64,000 bases of DNA from JBGSKY01 sp041740995 (GTDB lineage: Bacteria; Planctomycetota; Planctomycetia; Pirellulales; Pirellulaceae): NCBI GenBank assembly GCA_041740995.1, contig JBGSKY010000026.1, positions 1 through 64,000 of the forward strand. The letters are read 5' to 3'. The notes below the pieces were generated by a model, which was given only the letters and a program-made list of their open reading frames with translations, did no database searches and had not been told where the DNA came from. Numbering within the stretch: the first letter of the stretch is position 1; every line of letters begins with the position of its first letter. Positions 38,831-46,646 of this stretch are shown piece by piece. The position numbers were made by a program, and so were the translations under genes.

Positions 38831-41080
38831 TTAGAAACCACTCGATTGGTCAAGGTAGAATTCAACATTGCTGGTTGCTATGTCGTATTTGCCTCCAACA
38901 ATTCCAATTCTTCTTTGCTCAACCATTGTTCGGATTGTGTTGCTGTGGCGCAAGACCTTGTCAATCGAGTGCAGCACGTTGAGCTTGGTGACTGTTTCAA
39001 TGAAGTTGTTGAGTTGGGTGGGTTGTGCCTGGTCAGTATTCGCTATCCCTGATGGATCAATCGAATGACGAATCTCCTGCACGATTGACTCCAAGTGTTG
39101 GCAGCCGGTCAACTGCGCTAGGTCCTTGTCGCTGCGAAATGTATTGACTGATGAGGTTACGGCGCCGCAGTTAGAATGCCCCAGAATTAAGATCAGCTTT
39201 GCGCCTGCTATTGCGCATCCATATTCCATGCTTCCGAGAACCTTTGCGCTGGTTACATTGCCAGCGATTCGAATGTTGAAAATATCGCCGAGGCCCAGAT
39301 CGAATAGGGTTTCTGCTGGTGCTCGCGAATCAATGCAACTGAGTATTACCGCGAACGGATGTTGTCCTTGCGACGTCGCGTTAAGTTGGTGCTCGGTATG
39401 TCGCATCATGCGTTGACCAGACCGGAAGCGATCGTTGCCTTCTCGTAGAAGGTCCAGAGCCTGCGCGGGTGTCATCTGTTGCTGACGATCATACGTTGAA
39501 TGATGGACGTGTTGCGCATCGTCGGGTAGCCGAAATTTTGGCTTAAATCCGCGAAAGCTGAGTTCGATGCCACGCATCTTCGCTGTCTTTTTTTTGTAAT
39601 CGCGGATTAAGCTTAAAACATCTGGATCAATGTAGTCCGTTTGATTCGCGTCGATAACAAGCTTTGAGCCATACGGAGCTTCTCTTAGAGCCGAATCAAT
39701 AGCGGCGCGATTCAGAAAGCTGACTTGGTTGGAGAGCTCAATTATTGTGACCTTACCGCCTACGTGCTTCTCAACAAACTTTCGCAGCGGCCGACGCAAA
39801 TTGCTGTTGAGTACAAAGAGTATGCTGATACCCAAGCCGATTAAAATACCTTTAAGTAAGTCAGTCAGCACGATTGAGATGAGCGTTGCTATAAATGGAA
39901 TGAACTGGTAACGACCCTCGCTCCACATTTGAGCAAACAGCTCTGGGCTAGCAAGTTTCAAACCGGTGACGAGCAGGATTGCCGCTAACGCAGAGAGCGG
40001 AATGTAGTTAAGTGCCAATGGAAAAAACGAGACGCAGACGAAAAGTAAGAAACCATGGAAGATGGCAGAAACTTTTGTTTGGCCGCCGGCATGTATGTTG
40101 ACCGAACTACGAACAATGACCGATGTCACCGGAATTCCACCGATCAGTCCCGTGACGATATTACCGACACCTTGTGCGAATAGCTCGCGATTAGGTGGTG
40201 AATGTCGCTGCAGTGGATCGATTCGATCGACTGCCTCGAGGTTCAGAAGTGTTTCTAACGAGGCCACGATAGCGATTGTTATTCCGGCGAGATAAATTCC
40301 GCTGTCAGCCCATCGTGAGAAATCTGGAAAACTTAAGAAGCCTAGAAACTCGCTAATAGAGTTCGCCACTGGGACCTGAACGAGATGGGAAGTACGGATT
40401 GCCCAGGGTTCGCCAAGCTGAACAAACCATGCGTTCATCGCAACACCGAAGATGACGACGACCAATGGAGCAGGTATTAAAAGCTTCTTTAAAAAACTGG
40501 ATCGGCTCCACAGAACGAGGATCGCTATTGAAAACGCGCCAATAATAATCGCGCCGTAGTGTATGCTGCCGTCGAACATACCTGCAATTTCCGAGAAGGT
40601 ATTTTCCTTATCGATCTGCTCGAATGCCATATCTCCTTCTGGGTCAGAATCATGGCCCAGCAAGTGCGGGATTTGCTTCAAAATCAAAATAACACCGATC
40701 GCGGCCAGAAGTCCTTTGATCACGCTAGAAGGAAAAAACGCTGACAAAGCGCCCGCTTTTAGCAGACTCATCGCGATCTGCAGAATACCTCCCAGGACAA
40801 CAGCGAACAGAAATGCTTCGTAAGATCCAAGCAGTCCAATCTGTGTGGCGACAATTGCCGTCAAACCAGCCGCAGGGCCGCTGACGCTGGTTTGTGAACC
40901 GCTCAACAAGCCTACTAGCATGCCCCCGACAATCCCGGCAAGTAGTCCAGCAAATAGCTCCGGTGAGCCTGATGCGAGCGCGATGCCCAGACACAGCGGC
41001 AAAGCGACCAAAAAAACGACTAAGCCAGCGACAAGGTCTTTGGATAAAGTTTGTAAGGTGTAACTACTTTTTTGCATCAT
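38831..41080 (-). CDS. SulP anion transporter fused to beta-carbonic anhydrase
   Basis: 749 residues. Residues ~10-410 are a SulP transporter (LSKDLVAGLVVFLVALPLCL, then SGSQTSVSGPAAGLTAIVAT, SLETLLNLEAVDRIDPLQRH) with about ten membrane spans. Residues ~430-530 form a STAS-like domain (KVTIIELSNQVSFLNRAAID, SKLVIDANQTDYIDPDVLSL). From ~545 comes a beta-type carbonic anhydrase with ILSCIDSRAP (Cys, Asp-Arg pair) and LILGHSNCGAV (His and Cys zinc ligands). SulP-CA fusions are known in several bacterial phyla and probably couple bicarbonate uptake to CO2/HCO3- conversion at the membrane. All zinc ligands are present. It is divergent from the methyltransferase/polyketide operon, sharing a 272-base promoter region. 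Confidence 0.93.
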   Translation of the reverse strand: MMQKSSYTLQTLSKDLVAGLVVFLVALPLCLGIALASGSPELFAGLLAGIVGGMLVGLLSGSQTSVSGPAAGLTAIVATQIGLLGSYEAFLFAVVLGGILQIAMSLLKAGALSAFFPSSVIKGLLAAIGVILILKQIPHLLGHDSDPEGDMAFEQIDKENTFSEIAGMFDGSIHYGAIIIGAFSIAILVLWSRSSFLKKLLIPAPLVVVIFGVAMNAWFVQLGEPWAIRTSHLVQVPVANSISEFLGFLSFPDFSRWADSGIYLAGITIAIVASLETLLNLEAVDRIDPLQRHSPPNRELFAQGVGNIVTGLIGGIPVTSVIVRSSVNIHAGGQTKVSAIFHGFLLFVCVSFFPLALNYIPLSALAAILLVTGLKLASPELFAQMWSEGRYQFIPFIATLISIVLTDLLKGILIGLGISILFVLNSNLRRPLRKFVEKHVGGKVTIIELSNQVSFLNRAAIDSALREAPYGSKLVIDANQTDYIDPDVLSLIRDYKKKTAKMRGIELSFRGFKPKFRLPDDAQHVHHSTYDRQQQMTPAQALDLLREGNDRFRSGQRMMRHTEHQLNATSQGQHPFAVILSCIDSRAPAETLFDLGLGDIFNIRIAGNVTSAKVLGSMEYGCAIAGAKLILILGHSNCGAVTSSVNTFRSDKDLAQLTGCQHLESIVQEIRHSIDPSGIANTDQAQPTQLNNFIETVTKLNVLHSIDKVLRHSNTIRTMVEQRRIGIVGGKYDIATSNVEFYLDQSSGF

Positions 41081-41352
41081 TTCGATACGGAAGTGATTTG
41101 GAATGCCGTGCGCTTGCCTCTGGTTAGTCCAGTCGCAGCTTGATCTTCATGTGGGCCAGGCCAGGTTGTTTCATTCAACGACGTGGGGCCAATACACAGA
41201 ACGTAAAGCTGCGGTAGACCACTCCAGTGCTGCCAATTGATAGTTGAAAGATGCCGAAATAAGTTGATCGCAAAAGTCCGCGTCTTGCTTATAAATCCGC
41301 TCGGTTTATAAACTCCGGATAGGATCGGGTATCATATAGGAATTACCGATCG

Positions 41353-42123
41353 TTGAACGCTTCGAATTGGAGTTGTCTATTGTTTTCTTCGCTTTCGACT
41401 CGAAATCTAGTGCCTGAACTTATGGATGCACCGGAGTTGGACGCTGCAAAACACAAGCAAGCATTAGACGGTCTTCGCCGAATCAACTATTGGAGTGATT
41501 CTTCGGTCAAGATTGCCAAAGCCGCTTCCCAGTTGAATTCACTTAGCGGACCGCTTGGTCCAACGAAGCCCATTCGGCTGCTTGATCTTGGATGCGGTGG
41601 AGGTGATGTGACCTCAGGTGTCTTCAACTACTTTTGCAAGTCTGGTCAAGCGGTCCAAATCGAAGGTTGGGATATGTCATCGACCGCAGTGGAGCTGGCC
41701 TCAAAACGACACGCAAGGCTGAATCCAGGGTCGAATTCCATCGAGTTCCGGGTGCAAAATGTTTTTGACATAGCTGATAGAGAAACGAAATTCGACATCG
41801 TTTTTTGCAGTTTGTTCATGCATCATTTCAATGACGGGCAAGTTGTAACTTTGCTGCAGCAAATGCGGGGTTTATCTACCGTTGGAGTCATCGTTGACGA
41901 TCTGCTAAGAACACGCTTAGGACATCTGCTTGCTGTATTTGGATGCCATGTACTATCCCGTTCGCCTATAGTTCACTTTGACGGTCCACAATCGGTGCGC
42001 GCGGCCTATCGCATCGAGGAGTTCGATCAACTGGCCAACGAAGCGGGGCTCTCTGATGCTTCGTTCCGTTGCCACTGGCCGCAACGCTTCTTAATGGCAT
42101 GGTCAAGTTCATCGAATTCATGA
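41353..42123 (+). CDS. SAM-dependent class I methyltransferase of the type III PKS operon
   Basis: 256 residues from TTG 41353 (AGG 12 bases upstream); a GTG at 41410 gives VPELMDAPELDAAKHKQALD as the start, close to the N-terminus I recall for relatives, and ATG 41422 is a third choice. The Rossmann SAM motif is IRLLDLGCGGGDVTSGVFNY, with KFDIVFCSLFMHHFNDGQVV as motif III and the Asp of EGWDMSS as motif II. The tail ends EAGLSDASFRCHWPQRFLMA. It should methylate a product of the neighbouring polyketide synthase, probably at O or C, which cannot be told. Its stop overlaps the next gene's ATG by four bases. Confidence 0.88.
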   Translation: MNASNWSCLLFSSLSTRNLVPELMDAPELDAAKHKQALDGLRRINYWSDSSVKIAKAASQLNSLSGPLGPTKPIRLLDLGCGGGDVTSGVFNYFCKSGQAVQIEGWDMSSTAVELASKRHARLNPGSNSIEFRVQNVFDIADRETKFDIVFCSLFMHHFNDGQVVTLLQQMRGLSTVGVIVDDLLRTRLGHLLAVFGCHVLSRSPIVHFDGPQSVRAAYRIEEFDQLANEAGLSDASFRCHWPQRFLMAWSSSSNS

Positions 42124-43322
42124 AAACAATAGCCGATCGCAACCTGATCAGTTCTTTGGATCTTAAGAATGATTGGGAAGTCGTCGTTATCGGAGCTGGC
42201 ATCGCCGGCTGCGTCGCGGCGATGTTGCTCGCTCGACGTGGGTTTTCGGTTTTATTGGTTGAAGCAAAAAGGTTCCCACGCGACAAAGTATGCGGTTGCT
42301 GTTTGAATCAGCGAGGACTCAATGTGCTTGACCGTTGCGATTTGTTGCCACGCGTTGAGCAACTGGGTGGACAGTCTTTGCGGCAGTTGCAGCTCTGTTT
42401 GCGTGAAGAACATTTTCGTTGGGCAATGCCTGAGATGTTGGCAACCAGCCGTAAAAGTCTCGATCAGTGTTTGGCAAACGCAGCGACTGAAAGCGGAGCT
42501 GTTTTCATGCAGGGCACTAAAGCCGTCGTCGAACCAAAGCGATTGGGAGAGCGATCGCTTGATTCCAAGTCGCGGAGTGTCATCCTGAAATGTGACGATG
42601 GACATCAAGCCAACGTTTCGGCTCAGCTAGTAGTTGTTGCTGATGGACTAACACAATCCAGCTTAAGTATGCTTGACGAGTTCTCAGCGACTGTGTCGCA
42701 GCGATCATACATTGGAGTGCAACGTATGCTATCGCTTGCAGAGCTCGACGGCACAATTCAAGCGAGGCTGCGTGAGGGCGTCTTGACCATGGCACTCACG
42801 ACGTCAGGCTATGCAGGCGTAGCGTTAGTCGACGAAGGGCGAGTAGATATTGCGGCTGCTATCGATCCAAAGTCGCTGACCAAGAGCTTTCGGCCAGGCG
42901 ATTCCGTCTCGAAAATCTTTGATGAATGCGGTTTGTTAATGAACTGCAATTCCGGCGAAAACGAATGGTTGGCGACTCCGATGCTGACGCGTAGTTCGAC
43001 AAGATGTGGTTCTGAGAGTATTCTGGTGCTGGGCGATTCCCTGGGTTACGTTGAGCCTTTCACGGGCGAAGGCATGTCTTGGGCGTTGAGTTCCGCGGAA
43101 GAAATTGTTCCGTTTGCGGTTGCAGCCATTTCCCATTGGTCTAGCGATATTCTGACAAATTGGGAAAGAACTCTTCGCCGAAAGGTGTTTCGAAATCAAT
43201 GGATGTGCAAAGCAACGACGGGGTTGATCCGTTATCCCAAGTCAGCCGGCTGGGTAGCCAGGACGTGCAATCGGCTGCCACGTTTGCGAAGTCAAGCAAT
43301 GAAATGGGCCAGCGGAGTCTAG
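42120..43322 (+). CDS. FAD-dependent oxidoreductase (geranylgeranyl-reductase/UbiH-like)
   Basis: 400 residues from ATG 42120, overlapping the methyltransferase stop; a longer frame from 42069 lies inside that gene. The FAD motif is VVVIGAGIAGCVAAMLLARR, with EAKRFPRDKVCGCCLNQRGL as the second nucleotide-binding part. ESILVLGDSLGYVEPFTGEG is the GD motif that binds FAD ribose, and MSWALSSAEEIVPFAVAAI follows. It belongs to the group of geranylgeranyl reductases and flavin hydroxylases. In this operon it probably reduces or hydroxylates a polyketide. The Cys pair in KVCGCC is typical for the subgroup. It appears soluble. Confidence 0.88.
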   Translation: MKTIADRNLISSLDLKNDWEVVVIGAGIAGCVAAMLLARRGFSVLLVEAKRFPRDKVCGCCLNQRGLNVLDRCDLLPRVEQLGGQSLRQLQLCLREEHFRWAMPEMLATSRKSLDQCLANAATESGAVFMQGTKAVVEPKRLGERSLDSKSRSVILKCDDGHQANVSAQLVVVADGLTQSSLSMLDEFSATVSQRSYIGVQRMLSLAELDGTIQARLREGVLTMALTTSGYAGVALVDEGRVDIAAAIDPKSLTKSFRPGDSVSKIFDECGLLMNCNSGENEWLATPMLTRSSTRCGSESILVLGDSLGYVEPFTGEGMSWALSSAEEIVPFAVAAISHWSSDILTNWERTLRRKVFRNQWMCKATTGLIRYPKSAGWVARTCNRLPRLRSQAMKWASGV

Positions 43323-44548
43323 CAGGCCGAGCAACAAAGTCTGGACAACGTAAAACCGTCTCAAATTTCGAAACTTCCGCAGCGACGTTATTTGAGCAGT
43401 CCGATGGATATGTTATCGGGATCGGTGTTGCCACGCCGGAGTTCGGCATCGATCAAAACGATGCTGGTTCGCTGGCAATAGAGCTAGGGCTGACCCAAAA
43501 ATATAAAAAATCACTTGCCACGCTCTATCGTCAAAGTGGCGTGCATCGCAGGCAGAGTGTCATTCTAAAATCGGATGGAGCTGTTGGATCAGCCTGTCAG
43601 GATTTTTATCCAAACATTCAGGACGGCCTATCGAAAGGTCCGACGACGGCTGAACGTATGGCGCAATACGAGCGCCACGCCTGTGACCTTAGTTTGCAAG
43701 CGTGCCGTAAAGCGCTCAAACACGCTGCGATACCATCGGAAAGAATTTCGCACTTGGTAACGGTTTCCTGTAGTGGATTTGCCGCACCCGGAGTTGATAT
43801 TCAGTTGATCAAACAGCTCGAATTGCCCGCGTCGACGCAACGTACAAATGTGGGGTTTATGGGATGTCACGGCGCGTTGAACGGTCTGCGTGTCGCAAAC
43901 GCTTTTTGCCGAGCGGAGCCTGACGCTGTCGTCTTAGTATGTGCAACTGAACTTTGCAGTCTACATCAGCAATACTCTGACAATGCTCAACAGCTTGTCG
44001 CTAACTCGCTGTTTGCAGACGGTTCGGCAGCACTGGTTATACAAGCTGCAAGTAGCTTTCAAGCGGTTACTGATGATCTTGCTGTGCAAGCCGACGTTGC
44101 TCGATGGCCGCTGCGTATCGTCCGTACTGGTTCACACTTGTTGCCCGAAACTCAACAACACATGAGCTGGCGGATTGCTGATCACGGCTTTGAGATGAGT
44201 CTATCCCCGCAAGTTCCTGAAATAGTAAAGACGATCTTAGCGGACTGGGTTGACCAGTTCCTGGCAAAAAGCGGGTTACGCAGTGGCGACATTGACAACT
44301 GGATTATTCATCCCGGCGGGCCGCGGATCGTGAGCGTATGTGGCGAAGCCCTCGGCCTAGCTGACGAAGCGTTGCGACCCTCATTCAGTGTTTTGGAAGA
44401 CCATGGGAATATGTCATCGCCGACAGTGCTTTTCGTTTTGGAACGTCTCTGTCGAGAACAGCAACTTGGCGATTACCAAATGATGCTTGGTTTCGGACCT
44501 GGCTTATGTATTGAGGCTGCGCTGCTAAGCACTTCAGACTTTGAATAA
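43304..44548 (+). CDS. Type III polyketide synthase (chalcone/alkylpyrone-synthase-like)
   Basis: 414 residues from ATG 43304, 19 bases inside the previous gene; a frame up to ATG 43199 is open but overlaps by over 120 bases. The synthase fold starts near YVIGIGVATPEFGI. The active-site Cys is in HLVTVSCSGFAAPGVDIQLI, the His in WIIHPGGPRIVSVCGEALGL, and the Asn in LEDHGNMSSPTVLFVLERL, so the triad is complete. VGFMGCHGALNGLRVANAFC and NSLFADGSAALVIQA are also family-typical. It condenses an acyl-CoA starter with malonyl-CoA units. Together with the methyltransferase and flavoprotein it forms a small biosynthetic operon. The starter and chain length are not deducible. Confidence 0.93.
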   Translation: MGQRSLAGRATKSGQRKTVSNFETSAATLFEQSDGYVIGIGVATPEFGIDQNDAGSLAIELGLTQKYKKSLATLYRQSGVHRRQSVILKSDGAVGSACQDFYPNIQDGLSKGPTTAERMAQYERHACDLSLQACRKALKHAAIPSERISHLVTVSCSGFAAPGVDIQLIKQLELPASTQRTNVGFMGCHGALNGLRVANAFCRAEPDAVVLVCATELCSLHQQYSDNAQQLVANSLFADGSAALVIQAASSFQAVTDDLAVQADVARWPLRIVRTGSHLLPETQQHMSWRIADHGFEMSLSPQVPEIVKTILADWVDQFLAKSGLRSGDIDNWIIHPGGPRIVSVCGEALGLADEALRPSFSVLEDHGNMSSPTVLFVLERLCREQQLGDYQMMLGFGPGLCIEAALLSTSDFE

Positions 44549-44584
44549 TCGAGAAGAAAGAGTTCTGTCGAAAAGGGAACAGGA

Positions 44585-45121
44585 ATGCGTTTCGAACGCA
44601 AAACGAACGAACCGGCCCAGTATTTGGCTATACCTTTTTTCGGTGGCTACCTTTGGTTCATTATTTGGGTCTGGAGCAAATCAAACCTAGAAGGTTTATT
44701 TCCCTTCGCGTTGTTTCTCGTTTTGACGTGTGCCGGTGTCTACGGTCTCATAAACTGCATTCGAAAGTTGGTGTTTCCATATACTGTATTTCTCGAACTT
44801 AATGGCGACGAGATTGTATCTGGGATCGCAGAACGAGCGTCGGAATCAAAACGTTACGGGTTCAAAGAGATTCGAAGCATTTTCTTGAATGGTGAAGACG
44901 GATACATTACTCTCGTCGATGATCTTGGAAAAACGAGAATTTTTGCTATCGACCTTTATTTACGAAATGTTGAACTGGAAGAGATTCGCGATCACTTGTT
45001 AAAATTTATCGAGCCAGACCAACTTGTGTATCGACCGTTTATCGGTGCACAACTCGGAAGAGGCCCGAACAGGACGACAGAACAAACCATTCCATCGGAG
45101 CCGCGTCCGCACCGTTCCTGA
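44585..45121 (+). CDS. Small membrane protein with PH-like domain, last gene of the PKS operon
   Basis: 178 residues starting 36 bases after the polyketide synthase stop, with AAAAGGGAACAGG before the ATG. Two transmembrane helices lie near residues 15-32 (FFGGYLWFIIWVWS) and 38-58 (LFPFALFLVLTCAGVYGLIN). The rest, FLELNGDEIVSGIAERASES then GFKEIRSIFLNGEDGYITLV and DDLGKTRIFAIDLYLRNVEL, is a bacterial PH-like beta-domain. I do not recognise the exact family. Its position suggests it serves the operon, for example at the membrane, but the association could be chance. Confidence 0.6.
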   Translation: MRFERKTNEPAQYLAIPFFGGYLWFIIWVWSKSNLEGLFPFALFLVLTCAGVYGLINCIRKLVFPYTVFLELNGDEIVSGIAERASESKRYGFKEIRSIFLNGEDGYITLVDDLGKTRIFAIDLYLRNVELEEIRDHLLKFIEPDQLVYRPFIGAQLGRGPNRTTEQTIPSEPRPHRS

Positions 45122-45256
45122 TGGTAGCTTTACTAGCTGCGGCCCGATGAATGGCGGCGTTCGTCTGCTCTTGCTGCATTCCCAATTGGCTACGCTAGCT
45201 TCGTTCGCTAGCTCAAAAAACGCGATTGGCGTCTCTGGCTGGAATCGGTACGAAAA

Positions 45257-45281
45257 AAGGCCGCGTTAATAACGCGGCCTT
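45257..45281 (-). terminator. Strong intrinsic terminator of the 75-residue gene
   Basis: A perfect 12-base inverted repeat AAGGCCGCGTTA/TAACGCGGCCTT with one base between the arms. On the minus strand it is followed by TTTTCG, and the last stem bases add to the T-run. It lies about 28 bases after the stop of the gene at 45309-45536. It would also stop plus-strand readthrough only weakly. Confidence 0.88.
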
Positions 45282-45308
45282 ACAAATATTCAGTTGATGA
45301 CGATCAGC

Positions 45309-45536
45309 TTACTCGCGTGGGCGAATGGCTCCGGTCAAACCGCTGTAATCAACTCGGTCGTCGCCGTGCCAAAGTGGTTGCCCACGTTCGACTCGCGTCC
45401 GAAGTACATCGATCTTCTCTGACGAACCCGCAGGCGCGTCGGTTGGCATGAAGTGATCATCCTCAAACGGGATGAAGTCTTCGTCATGCCCGTACTTCAA
45501 AATTGCTTCGAAGACGTTTTTGCAAACATTAGCCAT
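45309..45536 (-). CDS. Short acidic conserved-looking protein
   Basis: 75 residues with no signal or membrane segment. The sequence is acidic and aromatic (MANVCKNVFEAILKYGHDED, FIPFEDDHFMPTDAPAGSSE, WHGDDRVDYSGLTGAIR). It has a strong ribosome site (AGGAG eight bases before the ATG) and a near-perfect terminator just downstream, so it is a genuine, probably well-expressed single-gene unit. The pattern of Phe/Asp-rich middle and His-Gly-Asp-Asp end is not one I can name. Regulation and partners are unknown. Confidence 0.7.
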   Translation of the reverse strand: MANVCKNVFEAILKYGHDEDFIPFEDDHFMPTDAPAGSSEKIDVLRTRVERGQPLWHGDDRVDYSGLTGAIRPRE

Positions 45537-46192
45537 AAATTACTCCTAAATGAAAATGCAGTCACCGACGATATCGGCGAAGTTGTTTGTTCTAATTGCC
45601 CGAAATGATCAGCCACTTTCGATATGCGAGATGCTTTGGTCTTCTGCGACTCTTCTCGTCGGCTGTGGCGCTCAGGATGTGCGACTTACAATGTGCGGTC
45701 GTGATTCCTAGATTTCAATTGAAAGGATTATTCGCTGGTTGCGTCCAATGTCAAGAAATATCTTTGTCGGATCGCGCCAAGAATCGTTTAACGATTGCAA
45801 GAAATCGCGTCTGCTAAAGTTTAGCAATTGGCGAGCCTATGTAGTCCAATTGGCCTCCGATTTAACTTCGAAATTTTCAATCCCAACGGCTAAAACGCAT
45901 AGCCGATAGCAATGTCAATTAACATTTCCTTAATATGCGGCAATGGGGCGATAACCGCTGTACGGAGTTTTTCGTTACTGCGACTTTTACAGCAAGTTTG
46001 GTTGCGTAGTTACGTAAAACGAAACGTCGCCTGCGACAAATTGTGCCGCCAGTTAGATTCGAGTTTCGTAATGCGACAAAAGTGCAATTTGAAAAAAATA
46101 TCCAAATATTTCGACACTCGGTTTGTCAACGATGCGGATACTGTCATAACCGAGATATTTGAATAGTCAGCAGTCGAGAGAGCGATCATCCG
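45537..46192. other. AT-rich intergenic region, nothing recognised
   Basis: 656 bases between divergent small genes. Plus frames at 45596-45817 (73 codons) and 45912-46166 (84 codons) lack ribosome sites and protein-like composition. No hairpin with T-run or RNA gene was recognised. The promoters of the 75-residue gene and of the YjbQ-like gene must be here. Confidence 0.45.
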
Positions 46193-46621
46193 ATGATTTG
46201 GATCCAGGAATTCATCCGTTTAAAACCACGATCACGAGGTTGTCACTTGATCACTTCGGAAGTCCTTGCTGGGCTCCCTCAGATTGATTCAGTCAAGTGT
46301 GGTTTGTTAAACGTCTTTATTCAGCACACTTCGGCGGCACTGTCGATCAACGAAAACGCTGATCCAGATGTTCGAGCTGACATGCCGGAAATGCTCGACC
46401 GAATTGTTCCTGAAGGCCAAAGCATTCGGCATACGATCGAAGGCCCCGATGACATGCCAGCCCATGTCAAGAGCTCGTTAATTGGCTGCTCCTTGATCAT
46501 TCCGATTTGCGATGGTGAGCTTGCGCTGGGAACTTGGCAAGGAATTTATCTTTGCGAGTTTCGTAATCGCGGCGGTTCAAGATCGCTGGTTCTTACGTTG
46601 AGCGGCAAATCCATCAGCTAG
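46193..46621 (+). CDS. YjbQ/UPF0047 family protein
   Basis: 142 residues of the UPF0047 fold: GCHLITSEVLAGLPQIDSVK, the family motif GLLNVFIQHTSAALSINENA then DPDVRADM, and LALGTWQGIYLCEFRNRGGS near the end. The invariant His-Thr-Ser and Asn-Glu-Asn residues and GTWQGI are present, and the length is normal (130-145). Family members have weak thiamine-phosphate-synthase activity, but the true role is unclear. It converges with the rtcB gene 25 bases away. YjbQ and RtcB are often neighbours, so a link to RNA repair is possible. Confidence 0.88.
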   Translation: MIWIQEFIRLKPRSRGCHLITSEVLAGLPQIDSVKCGLLNVFIQHTSAALSINENADPDVRADMPEMLDRIVPEGQSIRHTIEGPDDMPAHVKSSLIGCSLIIPICDGELALGTWQGIYLCEFRNRGGSRSLVLTLSGKSIS

Positions 46622-46646
46622 CGTCTGACGAAGTTTGGTTTAGTTA

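Noticed and set aside
45912..46166. Plus-strand ORF of 84 codons before the YjbQ-like gene
   Set aside because: No ribosome site, Cys/Arg-rich unlikely composition and no resemblance to any family.
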